Source: Paenibacillus sp. Soil750 (lineage in GTDB: Bacteria > Bacillota > Bacilli > Paenibacillales > NBRC-103111). From it: DNA of 64,000 nt. Below, piece after piece: positions 42,608 through 52,357 of this stretch. The stretch spans positions 1,068,735-1,132,734 of the forward strand of contig NZ_LMSD01000012.1 of NCBI RefSeq assembly GCF_001428045.1. Direction: 5' to 3'. The first letter of the stretch is position 1, and every line of letters begins with the position of its first letter. The position numbers and the translations under genes were made by a program. The notes below the pieces were generated by a model that was given only the letters and a program-made list of their open reading frames with translations, ran no database searches and was not told the DNA's origin.

Positions 42608-43795
42608 TTTCGGGTAATAAGAGAATCCCGGATATTTGACGACGGGCCACTTTTCTTTACGCAGCGCATTCAACACCTCTGGTCCGACGTTCAAATTCGT
42701 ACTAACCAGATCGCGTGGCGTAAGCGCCATCCATTGATTTAACGACACATCCTCAAACCGATCACTCTTGAACATTTCCAAAAACCATAATGATTGCGTA
42801 CCTGTATTCTGTATATAATGTCCCAATGCAAATGGCACATAACCAACATCACCAGCGCGATAATCGAATGTACGAGCGTTACCGTCCCCAGCGAAAACGG
42901 TCATACGTCCCTGTCCAGTGAGGTAGTACTGCCATTCATCGTTATTCGGATGCCAATGCAACTCTCTCATTCCGCCAGGTTCAATCTCAACAAGCGCCGC
43001 TGCAATATTTTTGGATATCGGAAAATTAGTAGAGTCTACGATTCTGACGCAGCCGCCCGGCGTTTTGATCGGAGGTTGCGCGAGCAGTCGATGCTTAAAA
43101 CTAAGCGGAATCGTCCCATAAGGGGACTGTACCTTCTGGCTTTCGATTGGGCCAGGAACCTTGTCTTGATAGATATAGACTTGCTCTTTGGGAATGTTGT
43201 TAAAGGCACTCATGGGAACGCCAAAATTGGCGGAAAGTACATCCTTCGGTGTTCGTGAAAACCAATCCGAGATAGAAATTGTATTCAAATCAGAAAAGTT
43301 ACCATCATCAAAAACAAGCAAGAATTCGCAATGCTCTAGTCCCTGAATGGAGTGCGGAAGTCCTGGCGGGAAGTACCAAAGATCCCCTGGACCTACATCC
43401 GCTATAAAATTGCGACCCTCTTGGTCAATCGACGTGATCCGAGCTGAACCTACTATCATATAGGACCATTCGGCTTGTTGATGCCAATGTAACTCGCGAA
43501 CACCACCAGGCGTCAAACTCATGTTAACACCAGCCAGCGTGGTTGCAATGGGTAATTCCCTAACCGTAACTTCCCGTGACCAGCCTCCAAAATTCAATTT
43601 CATCGAAGTATCGGAAAATGAAAATTTCAAATTCGGCAGCAAGCCAGAATCCGTTATTGGAGGAACTAACATATTGGGGTTTTCCATATCCCTCATAACA
43701 TCTCGGGGGCCCGTATCTATCCCACCAGCTCCATCTGGCCGAATCGGCTGTGGCACATTGCCGTACACGCCCTGATTCCTATTCGGAGTATCCAT
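42605..43795 (-). CDS. Oxalate-decarboxylase-like bicupin with altered lid
   Basis: 396 residues from the ATG at 43795 (GAGGAG 8 bases upstream). Two cupin domains, each with a full Mn site: His103, His105, Glu109, His148 and His280, His282, Glu287, His326. This is the OxdC family, which converts oxalate to formate and CO2. The flexible lid reads [12 protein letters not shown] (168-178), where B. subtilis OxdC as I recall it has FSENSTFQLTDW with the proton donor Glu162; here that position is Asp169. The C-terminal Glu340 matches Glu333 of OxdC. Decarboxylase, oxidase, or other activity cannot be settled. Confidence 0.88.
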   Translation of the reverse strand: MDTPNRNQGVYGNVPQPIRPDGAGGIDTGPRDVMRDMENPNMLVPPITDSGLLPNLKFSFSDTSMKLNFGGWSREVTVRELPIATTLAGVNMSLTPGGVRELHWHQQAEWSYMIVGSARITSIDQEGRNFIADVGPGDLWYFPPGLPHSIQGLEHCEFLLVFDDGNFSDLNTISISDWFSRTPKDVLSANFGVPMSAFNNIPKEQVYIYQDKVPGPIESQKVQSPYGTIPLSFKHRLLAQPPIKTPGGCVRIVDSTNFPISKNIAAALVEIEPGGMRELHWHPNNDEWQYYLTGQGRMTVFAGDGNARTFDYRAGDVGYVPFALGHYIQNTGTQSLWFLEMFKSDRFEDVSLNQWMALTPRDLVSTNLNVGPEVLNALRKEKWPVVKYPGFSYYPK

Positions 43796-43973
43796 CGACT
43801 GTCTCCTCTCCATTAAGGTGAGTTTTCGTTTTATCTCATCCTACTTGATATATGAGGCTAATTCTGCGTTCATTACTATAGCATCAAATTCCCCTTATAG
43901 AATTTCACATATTTCCCATTTAAATTGGCATAATAAACCTGTGCAACCAACAAATTATAGAAGGAAACTTTTT

Positions 43974-45539
43974 ATGGATATACTAAAATTGTTCAGAAAA
44001 AGTAAATCATCATCAGCTGCTCCTGCGTCAAACACGATTGTTCTTCCTTCTTCAGGGGAGTCTCCTCTAGCATTAACCCTAGCAGAGAATAGAAAATGGG
44101 TAGAACAACAACTCGCCAATTGTTCCGATATTTGCTATCTGCCTAGATATTTTGGCGCGGATTTGCAATACGGAGCACTTGTTGTATATTGCGATTCACT
44201 TATAAACGATAAAGAATTGATTTTTCTAAAAGATGTACTCCAAGATCTTGTTTTTCAAGAAGCAGGCTTTGACGCAGCAAACATTGATCTTAAAAGTTTA
44301 ATCTCATTCGTTGAGAATCATGGTGTCTCTTCTGGGAATGTGACGATTATTGACCAATTGCCAATTGCAGTACAGAACATCCTGCTTGGTCAAGTTGTCA
44401 TTTTTTTTGATCAATGGAACAAGGCCCTGGGCTTTAATGCGCTTACTTTAGAAACAAGACAAATTAGTGAACCCTCGAATGAACCGGTAGTAAGAGGACC
44501 TCAGGAAGCTACTGTGGAGAGTCTGAGAATCAATTTAGGGTTGCTGCGGAACCGTTTGAGAAGCGCCAACTTCAAAATTGAAAAGTTCTTTGCAAGCGGA
44601 GAAACTAAGACTGAGATTGCCATCGGTTATTTAGATGGGTTCGTGAATCCAAAAACGTTAACCGAATTTAAAAAACGTTTTGATAAAGCCATACAAGAAG
44701 AAATTTTGGAAGTCGCGTATATCGAAGAATTGATTGAGGACTCTACGTACTCCCCTTTTCCACAATATCGACATACGGAACGTACGGATACCGCTGTTGC
44801 TGCACTTCTTGATGGGAAAATCATTGTTATCACCTGTGGTTCTCCTTCCATTATGATTTGTCCCGGTCTCTTTATCGAGTTTTTCCAATCAAGTGAGGAT
44901 TACTACATACGATCCTTGTATTCCTCGCTTATTCGATTGCTTAGAGTAACCGCGTTTATTATGGCTCTTACCTTACCGAGTCTATATATCGCTATCTCAA
45001 CTTTTCACTCTGAGCTCATTCCCACTGTGTTGCTGTTAGCCATTCTGGATACTCGTGAAGGTATCCCTTTCCCCGCATTCATCGAAGCTTTGTTGATGGA
45101 ATTTTTCTTTGAAATCATGCGCGAAGCCGGTATCCGTCTTCCTAAACCCGTAGGTTCAGCAGTAAGTATCGTCGGAGCTCTTGTGATTGGGCAAGCTGCC
45201 ATTGAAGCGAAAATCGCTTCACCCATCATGGTCATCATCGTGGCACTTACAGGAATCGCTTCCTTTTCACTACCCAATTACAATATGGCAATCTCTCTAC
45301 GCATCTTGCGCTTCCCCCTAATGATTCTTGCTGCAACCATAGGAGGATTCGGTTTCATGATCGGTTTTCTGTTTATTTTTCTTCATTTAGTTAGCCTACG
45401 ATCTTTAGGACAGCACTATCTGACTCCCTGGGCTCCTCTGAAAATGAGTCAATTGAAAGATGGAATCATACGAGCTCCATTAAAATTTCTCCTCCGCTCA
45501 CCGCGAAATCGACATCGGCCTAACAGTTACAAAAAGTAA
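43974..45539 (+). CDS. GerA-family spore germination receptor subunit A
   Basis: 521 residues from the ATG at 43974 (AAGGAA upstream); the frame is open from 43818 with no RBS. The N-terminal cytoplasmic part (LAENRKWVEQQLANCSDICYLPRYF; EATVESLRINLGLLRNRLRSANFKIEKF) is typical of GerAA-type proteins, and the C-terminal half has five membrane helices (LYIAISTFHSELIPTVLLLAI; EGIPFPAFIEALLMEFFFEIMREAGIRLP). Together with GerC and GerB it senses germinants in the spore inner membrane. First gene of a four-gene operon. Confidence 0.92.
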   Translation: MDILKLFRKSKSSSAAPASNTIVLPSSGESPLALTLAENRKWVEQQLANCSDICYLPRYFGADLQYGALVVYCDSLINDKELIFLKDVLQDLVFQEAGFDAANIDLKSLISFVENHGVSSGNVTIIDQLPIAVQNILLGQVVIFFDQWNKALGFNALTLETRQISEPSNEPVVRGPQEATVESLRINLGLLRNRLRSANFKIEKFFASGETKTEIAIGYLDGFVNPKTLTEFKKRFDKAIQEEILEVAYIEELIEDSTYSPFPQYRHTERTDTAVAALLDGKIIVITCGSPSIMICPGLFIEFFQSSEDYYIRSLYSSLIRLLRVTAFIMALTLPSLYIAISTFHSELIPTVLLLAILDTREGIPFPAFIEALLMEFFFEIMREAGIRLPKPVGSAVSIVGALVIGQAAIEAKIASPIMVIIVALTGIASFSLPNYNMAISLRILRFPLMILAATIGGFGFMIGFLFIFLHLVSLRSLGQHYLTPWAPLKMSQLKDGIIRAPLKFLLRSPRNRHRPNSYKK

Positions 45540-45569
45540 CTGCATGACAGGGAAAGAAGGAAATACAAC

Positions 45570-46733
45570 ATGAGATGGTTAATGGTGACGACATTATCTG
45601 GACTGTTATTATTTTCTTTAACAGGCTGTTGGAACAAAGCCGAACTGGTCGAATATGCCTTTGTACAAGCTGTTTCTGTGGATCTATCCGACAAAGGCAA
45701 TATCAAATTAACCACTCTTTTCTATAAGCCAAGCGGCAGCAGTGCACTGTCAAAGGGAACAGGTACGAAATCCTCGTTCACGATTAAGACGGAGGGTGAA
45801 AATGTTTTTGATGCTATTCGGGATATCACCATTCATTTAGGACGAAAAGCAAAATGGGATCACATGCGTGCCATTCTGGTTAGTGACGAGGTTCTTAAGA
45901 CACACGAAATAGGCGTGATTCTTGACTTTTTTAGGCGAGATCATGAACCAAGACCTACCAATCTGCTCTTAGTTACAAAAGGGAATGCAGGAGAGTATTT
46001 GAATATAGAGCCGTTTATTGAATATACGTTAGGGCAACAATTGCGATCTATGGATGAAGGCTCCTCGCGATTTGCCGCTAAGTCAATGAATCAGAATATC
46101 TTGAAAGTTATGATTCAAATGAAAAGCGAAACAGGCGTTGCGGAGATTCCTTACTTATATTTGAATAAAAAACGTGGGAATGTTCCTAATATTGCTGGAG
46201 TCGTTTTAATTAACAATCAAAAAATGGCTGAAATTATTCCACCAGATGAATTAAAGGCCTTCCTTTTGCTTAATCATCAATTTAAAGGTGGTATTATCAT
46301 AACGTCTTGTGAGGGGAACAATGGTGACAGCAACCACTCGCTACAGGAATCATTTGAAGTTGCCAAAGGGAGTACGAAGGTCACCACTTCACTCAAAAAT
46401 AATATGGTGACCGTGAATATCAAGGCAAAGTTGATCGGGGCAGCTGGGGAGTTAAGTTGTTCTACTATAAACACAGCCAAAGAAGAACTTGACTACAAAA
46501 CTCGTTTAAGTAACCAAATCAAGAATGAGATACTTACATTAATTCATCATTTACAATCCAAAAAACTAGATGCACTAGGCATTGGCAACATGATCTATGC
46601 CAAAAATCCCCGTTTATGGCTCGCATGGAAAGATGACTGGGGAGATCGATTTGCAGACGTTCAATTTCACATCCAAGTTGATGTGACGGTTGCTAACTCA
46701 GGAATGAGCGGCGGTAAGCCTCTAACTAAATAA
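45570..46733 (+). CDS. Ger(x)C-family germination lipoprotein
   Basis: 387 residues. The signal peptide ends in LTGC (Cys20). The sequence WNKAELVEYAFVQAVSVDLSDKGNIKLTTLFYKPSG is the usual N-terminus of mature Ger(x)C subunits, and the C-terminus has WLAWKDDWGDRFADVQFHIQVDVTVANSGM. The protein is the soluble subunit of the nutrient receptor on the outer face of the spore inner membrane. AAGGAAA precedes the ATG, 30 bases after gerA. Confidence 0.9.
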   Translation: MRWLMVTTLSGLLLFSLTGCWNKAELVEYAFVQAVSVDLSDKGNIKLTTLFYKPSGSSALSKGTGTKSSFTIKTEGENVFDAIRDITIHLGRKAKWDHMRAILVSDEVLKTHEIGVILDFFRRDHEPRPTNLLLVTKGNAGEYLNIEPFIEYTLGQQLRSMDEGSSRFAAKSMNQNILKVMIQMKSETGVAEIPYLYLNKKRGNVPNIAGVVLINNQKMAEIIPPDELKAFLLLNHQFKGGIIITSCEGNNGDSNHSLQESFEVAKGSTKVTTSLKNNMVTVNIKAKLIGAAGELSCSTINTAKEELDYKTRLSNQIKNEILTLIHHLQSKKLDALGIGNMIYAKNPRLWLAWKDDWGDRFADVQFHIQVDVTVANSGMSGGKPLTK

Positions 46734-46769
46734 GTAACTGCAATCGTCAACGAGAGGACAAGATTACCT

Positions 46770-47015
46770 ATGATCCTAAAGCTAGTAATTCTATTAATCA
46801 TATGTGTCCCGTTACTGTTATTCGATATGGTCAACATAAAGAATGAAAAGCCCCGCGCCAAATTTATTTATGCCTTCTTAGTTTTGGTATCGATCTATCT
46901 TAGCAGTATTTTCGTTTTTGAATTACGTTGGCCGATCCTCTTTGATGCAGCTGATTTCTTGCTTGGAACACCTGCCCGTCTGATCGTTGAGTTCTTACAT
47001 GTCACCCCTCAATAA
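46770..47015 (+). CDS. Small membrane protein of the ger operon
   Basis: 81 residues with two membrane helices (LVILLIICVPLLLFDMV; FIYAFLVLVSIYLSSIFVFEL). GAGAGGACAAG precedes the ATG. Small two-helix proteins (GerD-unrelated, sometimes called subunit D) occur in many germination operons and tune receptor activity in Bacillus; that role is inferred from position only. It lies between gerC and gerB. Confidence 0.75.
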   Translation: MILKLVILLIICVPLLLFDMVNIKNEKPRAKFIYAFLVLVSIYLSSIFVFELRWPILFDAADFLLGTPARLIVEFLHVTPQ

Positions 47016-47058
47016 CAATAGGAAGTAAGGAAGACTAAGGAAAGGAGGGGGCTATGCA

Positions 47059-48177
47059 ATGAGAATTGGAGTAGAAATTAGTCCGGGCCAAATGTCCGTC
47101 TTGTTTTTCATATATTTAACAGGCTCATCTATTATCAACATTCCTCAACCCTTAATTAGCTTTGCCAACAACGGAGCCTGGCTATCGCTTATCCTTTCCT
47201 ACCTATTAAGCCTTAGCTTTCTTGGTTGTATCTTGTATATGCACGGAAAATATCCTGACTTGACCTTTATTGAATATAGTAAGAAAACCGTTGGTACATG
47301 GATGACGATTCTACTCGCTATCCCCTTCATTTCTTTTCAGTTCCACATGGCGACAGGTATAGTCATTGATATTGGCTTATTCATGACCACAACTTTAATG
47401 CGAGAGACACCTATCTATGTGTTTAACTCTCTCATATTTTCACTGATTTATGTGACTGTAAGAATGGGAATTGACGTCATGGCACGCATGTTTGTTTTAC
47501 TTACAGTAATGGTCATGGTTTATGTAATTCTCATATTAGCATTGGCAAGTTTCAATTATCATCCATCTTACCTGCTGCCTTTCATTCCTTTTGGCGTTAA
47601 ACCTATCTTGCTAGGAAGTTATTTTTCATACGGGTTTCCGTATGTTGAAATCTTTCTTTTCAGCATGATTCTTCCCTTTGTCTCCATAAACCAAAATAAA
47701 CCACTGAAACGTGGTTTATTTCTAGCTCTTTCTATCAACGCTTTAAGCTTGATTACTGTCACACTATGCACAATAATGACATATGGACCTATCGCTGGCG
47801 ATCGCAAGTATTCGATGTTTCAGTTAGCTCGAACCATTGAATTTTACGAATTATTTCAACGTATTGAATCACTCATCGGTATTTCATTAATTGTAGCTTC
47901 CTATATGAAAGCCACAATCGTTATATTCGCCTTAAATTTGACCTTTACCCACTTGTTTAATTTGCAAAATAGTCGCTTACTCATTTTACCTTTAACATTG
48001 ATTTGCTGTTTGTTATCTTTTACTACACATGTGAAAGGTGAAGCTTTCTGGGGCAACTTAGTATCCTTTATACATCCATTATTGGGAACCATCGGTTATC
48101 TACTTCCTATTACTATTGTGATCCTTATACATGTTGTGAAGCGGAAGAGCAAATCTGCTCTAACCTCAAATGACTAA
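47059..48177 (+). CDS. GerB-family spore germination permease
   Basis: 372 residues, ten membrane helices of the APC superfamily as in GerAB-type proteins, the likely germinant-binding subunit. The N-terminal ISPGQMSVLFFIYLTGSSIINIPQPL and SYGFPYVEIFLFSMILPF are typical. AAAGGAGGGGG lies before the ATG at 47059. It is the last gene of the operon, giving the order A-C-small-B. Its 3' end lies 25 bases from the convergent FAD-dependent gene. Confidence 0.92.
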   Translation: MRIGVEISPGQMSVLFFIYLTGSSIINIPQPLISFANNGAWLSLILSYLLSLSFLGCILYMHGKYPDLTFIEYSKKTVGTWMTILLAIPFISFQFHMATGIVIDIGLFMTTTLMRETPIYVFNSLIFSLIYVTVRMGIDVMARMFVLLTVMVMVYVILILALASFNYHPSYLLPFIPFGVKPILLGSYFSYGFPYVEIFLFSMILPFVSINQNKPLKRGLFLALSINALSLITVTLCTIMTYGPIAGDRKYSMFQLARTIEFYELFQRIESLIGISLIVASYMKATIVIFALNLTFTHLFNLQNSRLLILPLTLICCLLSFTTHVKGEAFWGNLVSFIHPLLGTIGYLLPITIVILIHVVKRKSKSALTSND

Positions 48178-48202
48178 ACACGCTCATCGTAAAATGCTTT
48201 CC

Positions 48203-50455
48203 CTACCCATAAACCCGTACCTCAACCACCTCAGCACACGGGCAGCCATTCGTCGCCTCCACGACAAGTCGCAACCGATCGGTCTTAATGGCTGCCTCCA
48301 ACTGCAACCTCCTTGTACGTTTGCGGTTGTTCGTTACACGCTGCACTACCGCCCAATCGCCATCGACCCATGCTTCCAATCGGTAGTCCTTCACCAACTC
48401 CGGTCTGACTTCATCACTCGTCCTGAACGCGTGAAGATTAATTAAATCCTCATGGACATTATCATTAAAGGTTACTTGTAGATACCTCAGATTCTGGGCT
48501 TCATCCCATTGAAGCTCAAGCCACTCTTCTTTGGCTGGCGACATCGGCTCTGACATCCATTGATGTGGGGCGCCATACGGCCGCAGATAGCCATTCGTCA
48601 CCTTTTCCACTGAGAATGCTTTCGTCTCTGATGTGAGTCGGAAGCAGATTGGCTTGCGATCCACGCCATTTTTCATACTCCATTGAACAACTGGCTGATC
48701 CGGTTGATGATTCTCTAGCTTCGGATCCACAATCGGCTTCGTTCCTCGTACAAAAGCAATAGTTCCTGTGTGCTGCTGATCGGAATGATATACCACCACA
48801 TGTTCATTGGCTTTGATAATGACGAAAGCATTCTGCGTCTCGTCTGGCTCCCAATCCAGTGGAAAGCTGATCCACTGCTGTTCCCCTGCATTCGCAGCTC
48901 TCTCCGTCTGCTGGATCACCACCTTCGGCACATAATTCTCCGCCCGGCCCGTATCCCACAGTTCCACTTGAATCGTCGTTGCTTCACTTACATCAACCAG
49001 CAGCTCAAAGCCCTTCAGCTGTGGTTCCACAGGGAATAACACCGCTACATCGTCGATCAATCGCCTTGGCTCCACAGCATGGGAAACACTCAGTTGTGTT
49101 AACGAAGAGGAAGCCTTCAACCTGGCCAGCCGTCCAAGATCGTGCTCATCCTCATTCCGAATACCAATCAACGCGGCATCTTGTCTTAGCAGCACCTGCT
49201 GGAGCTCCTTATTATGCTTCTGATACAGCTCACGCGGTGTCACTTGTTTCTGAACGCATAGCGCCGCACCCGTTCCTGCGGCCTCCCCAATAACTGCGCA
49301 AGTCGCCATGACGCGTGTCGTGCCGAAAGCCACATGGGATGCGCTTATATTACGCCCAGCCATCAGCATGTTGGATACATTCACGGAGTATAAGCTGCGA
49401 AACGGAATATGATAGATGCCATCCGCATGCAAATGCTTCGAACCGCTCTCGATTGAATACATCCCCTGGGGCGGGTGCAAATCAATGGACCAACCGCCGA
49501 AGGCGACGGTGTCCTCGAACCTCGTCTGAGCCAGAATGTCATTCTGGTTCAGCATGTAATCCCCGATGAAACGGCGGTATTCTCTTTTGCCTGGTAAAGC
49601 CCCTACCCATTCTAGCGTCATATTCGCTGAATCAAATTGACCTGAATTTTTGATAAAATCCCAAATCCCATAAATAACCGACCATAATTCGTCCCGAATA
49701 CGCTCGTTCTCATGTACAGTATCTAGCTCGCCGCCCCACTCAATCCACCAATAATGACAGCCCGAATCGCCGCTACGAATCACACGTTTGATAGGGATCG
49801 AAGTCGTTGTAATGTCTTTGGCGAAGCTCGGCGGATGGTATTTAACCGGGTGGCCCACGTCTTTGGTATAAAATAAAATTGTACTCCCGAGTGTAATGTC
49901 ATCTGCGATCTCTGGCGCCCACTCCTCCTGAAACTCTTCTCGTGCTTCACGGCCGATACGAAATTTGGCCCCTGCCAAGAATCCTATCTGGCCATCCCCC
50001 GTACAATCTAGAAACACTGCGCTCTCGAATTGAATACGCCGCTCCGAGCCCATCATCCATCCTGTAACCGAGCGAATGATCCGATTATTCTCATCCCCAT
50101 CCGCTTCCACCTCATGCACATCGGTATTAAGGAATAACTGTATATTCGCTTCAGCGCGTACAGCTTCCAGCACGATGAGATCCCAAAGATACGGATTTCC
50201 GTCAGGATTCTGGTACTGATTCTCTACAAACAGCTCTCCCATAATGCCTGTTTCACGTGCGTAGCGATTAATACCATGCGCCGTTGCACCACAAACCCAC
50301 ACACGGACCTCACTTGACGAATTCCCTCCGAGTACGGGCCGATTTTGAATTAGTGCCACCGTCTGACCTAACCTCGCAGCAGCTATAGCTGCACACACGC
50401 CTGAAAGACCGCCACCGATGACTGTAATATCTTTTTTTACCCATTCTTCTCTCAT
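48203..50455 (-). CDS. FAD-dependent oxidoreductase with C-terminal discoidin-like domain
   Basis: 750 residues. The N-terminal DITVIGGGLSGVCAAIAAARLGQTVALIQNRPVLGGNSSSEVRVW is the FAD site of the FAD_oxidored (PF12831-type) family; AVFLDCTGDGQIGFLAGA and LMAGRNISASHVAFGTTRVMATCAVIGEAAGTGAAL are also family segments. Residues about 600-750 (EWLELQWDEAQNLRYLQVTFN; TDRLRLVVEATNG-AEVVEVRVYG) form an F5/8-type sugar-binding sandwich. No signal peptide. GGAGG lies before the ATG at 50455. Divergent from an AraC-type regulator, with a cre-like site between. Substrate unknown, likely a sugar. Confidence 0.84.
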   Translation of the reverse strand: MREEWVKKDITVIGGGLSGVCAAIAAARLGQTVALIQNRPVLGGNSSSEVRVWVCGATAHGINRYARETGIMGELFVENQYQNPDGNPYLWDLIVLEAVRAEANIQLFLNTDVHEVEADGDENNRIIRSVTGWMMGSERRIQFESAVFLDCTGDGQIGFLAGAKFRIGREAREEFQEEWAPEIADDITLGSTILFYTKDVGHPVKYHPPSFAKDITTTSIPIKRVIRSGDSGCHYWWIEWGGELDTVHENERIRDELWSVIYGIWDFIKNSGQFDSANMTLEWVGALPGKREYRRFIGDYMLNQNDILAQTRFEDTVAFGGWSIDLHPPQGMYSIESGSKHLHADGIYHIPFRSLYSVNVSNMLMAGRNISASHVAFGTTRVMATCAVIGEAAGTGAALCVQKQVTPRELYQKHNKELQQVLLRQDAALIGIRNEDEHDLGRLARLKASSSLTQLSVSHAVEPRRLIDDVAVLFPVEPQLKGFELLVDVSEATTIQVELWDTGRAENYVPKVVIQQTERAANAGEQQWISFPLDWEPDETQNAFVIIKANEHVVVYHSDQQHTGTIAFVRGTKPIVDPKLENHQPDQPVVQWSMKNGVDRKPICFRLTSETKAFSVEKVTNGYLRPYGAPHQWMSEPMSPAKEEWLELQWDEAQNLRYLQVTFNDNVHEDLINLHAFRTSDEVRPELVKDYRLEAWVDGDWAVVQRVTNNRKRTRRLQLEAAIKTDRLRLVVEATNGCPCAEVVEVRVYG

Positions 50456-50500
50456 TGGATAGCCTCCATAATATTTGATATTACCTTTATTTTATAGGAT

Positions 50501-50515
50501 TGACAGCGCTTTAAA
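50501..50515. promoter_or_regulatory. cre-like catabolite repression site
   Basis: TTGACAGCGCTTTAA matches the CcpA consensus WTGNNARCGNWWWCA at all but one position (A for C near the end). It lies inside the probable promoter of the FAD-dependent gene (minus-strand TATAAA about 5 bases downstream). Confidence 0.4.
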
Positions 50516-50649
50516 CCATGCACGCTTTTAGCAATAACTTATACAAAATTTCACTAGCAAGACTTTCTTCTACCAAGCGAATCCACTATGATGAAAGTAG
50601 GTATTTCATACCCATGATGATTCGGAATGAGAGAGGATAGGTAAGCGCG

Positions 50650-51480
50650 ATGCAACTTCAAGATGCCGATCAGACACAACCAAAGTTGCTCAGTCACATG
50701 TATTGGAGGGAGAAAGCAGCCTTTCAGCTTCAGGAGGATTCGAATGAATTCTGGGTGCTATTTGCCGTAGAGAATGGGAGCTTCTCCTACCAGATTCAAG
50801 AGCACGAGGGGACTGCTGTATTCGGAGATCTAGTGCTATGTCCACCAGGGGTTACTTTTCGAAGAGAAGTCATTCAGCCCTTATCTTTTCACGTCATGTT
50901 GCTGCAATGGTGTGATCCGTCAGGACATCCGTTAGCCATGGAAACTCATATCCCCTCAGGGAAAATTTCCCTCCAAGATCTCAATCGACTGTCATCTAAC
51001 TATGCCTACTTGAAAAAATGGTTCCAACATGAAGGAAAAGTTACTTCCTCCCTGCGTCAACATGTAGTTACTGACCTATGGATGCTAGTAGTGGAAGAAG
51101 CTTATTCAGCAAGCCCAGAAGCGGTATCTCCTTGGACAGCAGGGATTACGAACAATAAGGATGCCCTTATTTCTGGGGCAACTCAACGGCTGCATGAACT
51201 AGCGTCATCGACCTGCATCATGAAAGACATCGCCATGGAACTTGGATTGACACAGGTGCAGTTTACCCGCCGATTCAAAAAATCGACCGGCATGCTGCCG
51301 ATCGATTACTTAACCACGTTACGTCTGCAGAAGGTACAGCAGCTCTTGCTGGATAGTGAGATGACCTTGCAGCAGATCGCTGGACAATGCGGCTTTGAGA
51401 ACGAATTTTATTTGAGCCGTGTATTCAAAAAACGCATGCATGTAACTCCGTCTTCCTTTCGCAAGCTTCATCGCCTATGA
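50650..51480 (+). CDS. AraC-family regulator with cupin-type sensor
   Basis: 276 residues. The N-terminal half is a cupin-like fold (FWVLFAVENGSFSYQIQEHEGTAVFGDLVLCPPGVTF), the sugar-sensing type. The C-terminal AraC domain has two helix-turn-helices (MKDIAMELGLTQVQFTRRFKKSTGMLPIDYLTTLR; LQQIAGQCGFENEFYLSRVFKKRMHVTPSSFRK). GAGGATAGG precedes the ATG. Divergent from the FAD oxidoreductase gene, which it probably activates. Confidence 0.88.
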   Translation: MQLQDADQTQPKLLSHMYWREKAAFQLQEDSNEFWVLFAVENGSFSYQIQEHEGTAVFGDLVLCPPGVTFRREVIQPLSFHVMLLQWCDPSGHPLAMETHIPSGKISLQDLNRLSSNYAYLKKWFQHEGKVTSSLRQHVVTDLWMLVVEEAYSASPEAVSPWTAGITNNKDALISGATQRLHELASSTCIMKDIAMELGLTQVQFTRRFKKSTGMLPIDYLTTLRLQKVQQLLLDSEMTLQQIAGQCGFENEFYLSRVFKKRMHVTPSSFRKLHRL

Positions 51481-51578
51481 ATGGACGTCTTAGACCAACA
51501 AGTGCAACTATACGAGAAGCACACAAATTTAGTATGATACTAGCATCACATCAATTCTAAATGAGGAATGTAAACGGC

Positions 51579-52331
51579 ATGACAGAACGACTAATGAAAT
51601 TGCCCCAATGGATAGGATTTCTCATCATTTTGACTATTCTTTCCCTCGGTACCACCCTTACCGCCTTCTCACCACTTTACGCAAACGGATTGATTAATGT
51701 TGTTATACCTATTTGCATTTTGTTTGCCTTGCGATCGGACTTCTTCGAAAAATTAAAACTATCAACCTTAGTCATAGGAAGAGTACTCGTTTTATTGACG
51801 TTCGTAGGGTACTTCCCTAGTGAATGGCTAGTACCCATTATCGTGTGGCTGCTGCGGATTAACATTTTGGAAGCAACATGGACCGATTTTAAGAACAAGA
51901 ATTACTTCAATGTCATATCGGGGCTTATTCTAATCGCCACGTCATTTGTCATCACGGGTACATGGCTTGGCAGCTATTACATAACCGTTAATGAAGCCAT
52001 GATTTTCTGGGCCATCGCTTACACGCTTTGGAACTGGGATTTCGTCATTTACGAATTTAAACAACAGATTGGATTTTATCATATTGCCGTTTTGACAACC
52101 CCTTTGTTGATCGTTTGCCTGACCATGAACCCAGGATTATGGCTGATCATGCGTGCCACCTCCTTGACGTTTGCGGGTATTTTTCAAATATCAGGAAAAG
52201 CTTATATCGAGTCCTATTTTATTAGTCCTACACTGCTTAACTTTATTACCACTATCAAAAAGCACCCCATCCAAATCAGCATCATGGTGATAAATGCTAT
52301 ACTGTGTCTCTTAGCTGTTCTGCTCTCTTAA
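51579..52331 (+). CDS. Multi-spanning membrane protein of unknown function
   Basis: 250 residues from the ATG at 51579; an ATG at 51561 is in frame but its codon overlaps the only RBS-like GAGGA. About seven or eight membrane helices, no conserved motif recognised. It ends 26 bases before the NAD-binding protein gene and may be in one operon with it. Confidence 0.65.
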   Translation: MTERLMKLPQWIGFLIILTILSLGTTLTAFSPLYANGLINVVIPICILFALRSDFFEKLKLSTLVIGRVLVLLTFVGYFPSEWLVPIIVWLLRINILEATWTDFKNKNYFNVISGLILIATSFVITGTWLGSYYITVNEAMIFWAIAYTLWNWDFVIYEFKQQIGFYHIAVLTTPLLIVCLTMNPGLWLIMRATSLTFAGIFQISGKAYIESYFISPTLLNFITTIKKHPIQISIMVINAILCLLAVLLS

Positions 52332-52357
52332 TTCATTTGCGAAAGGTGGCTCTCTCT

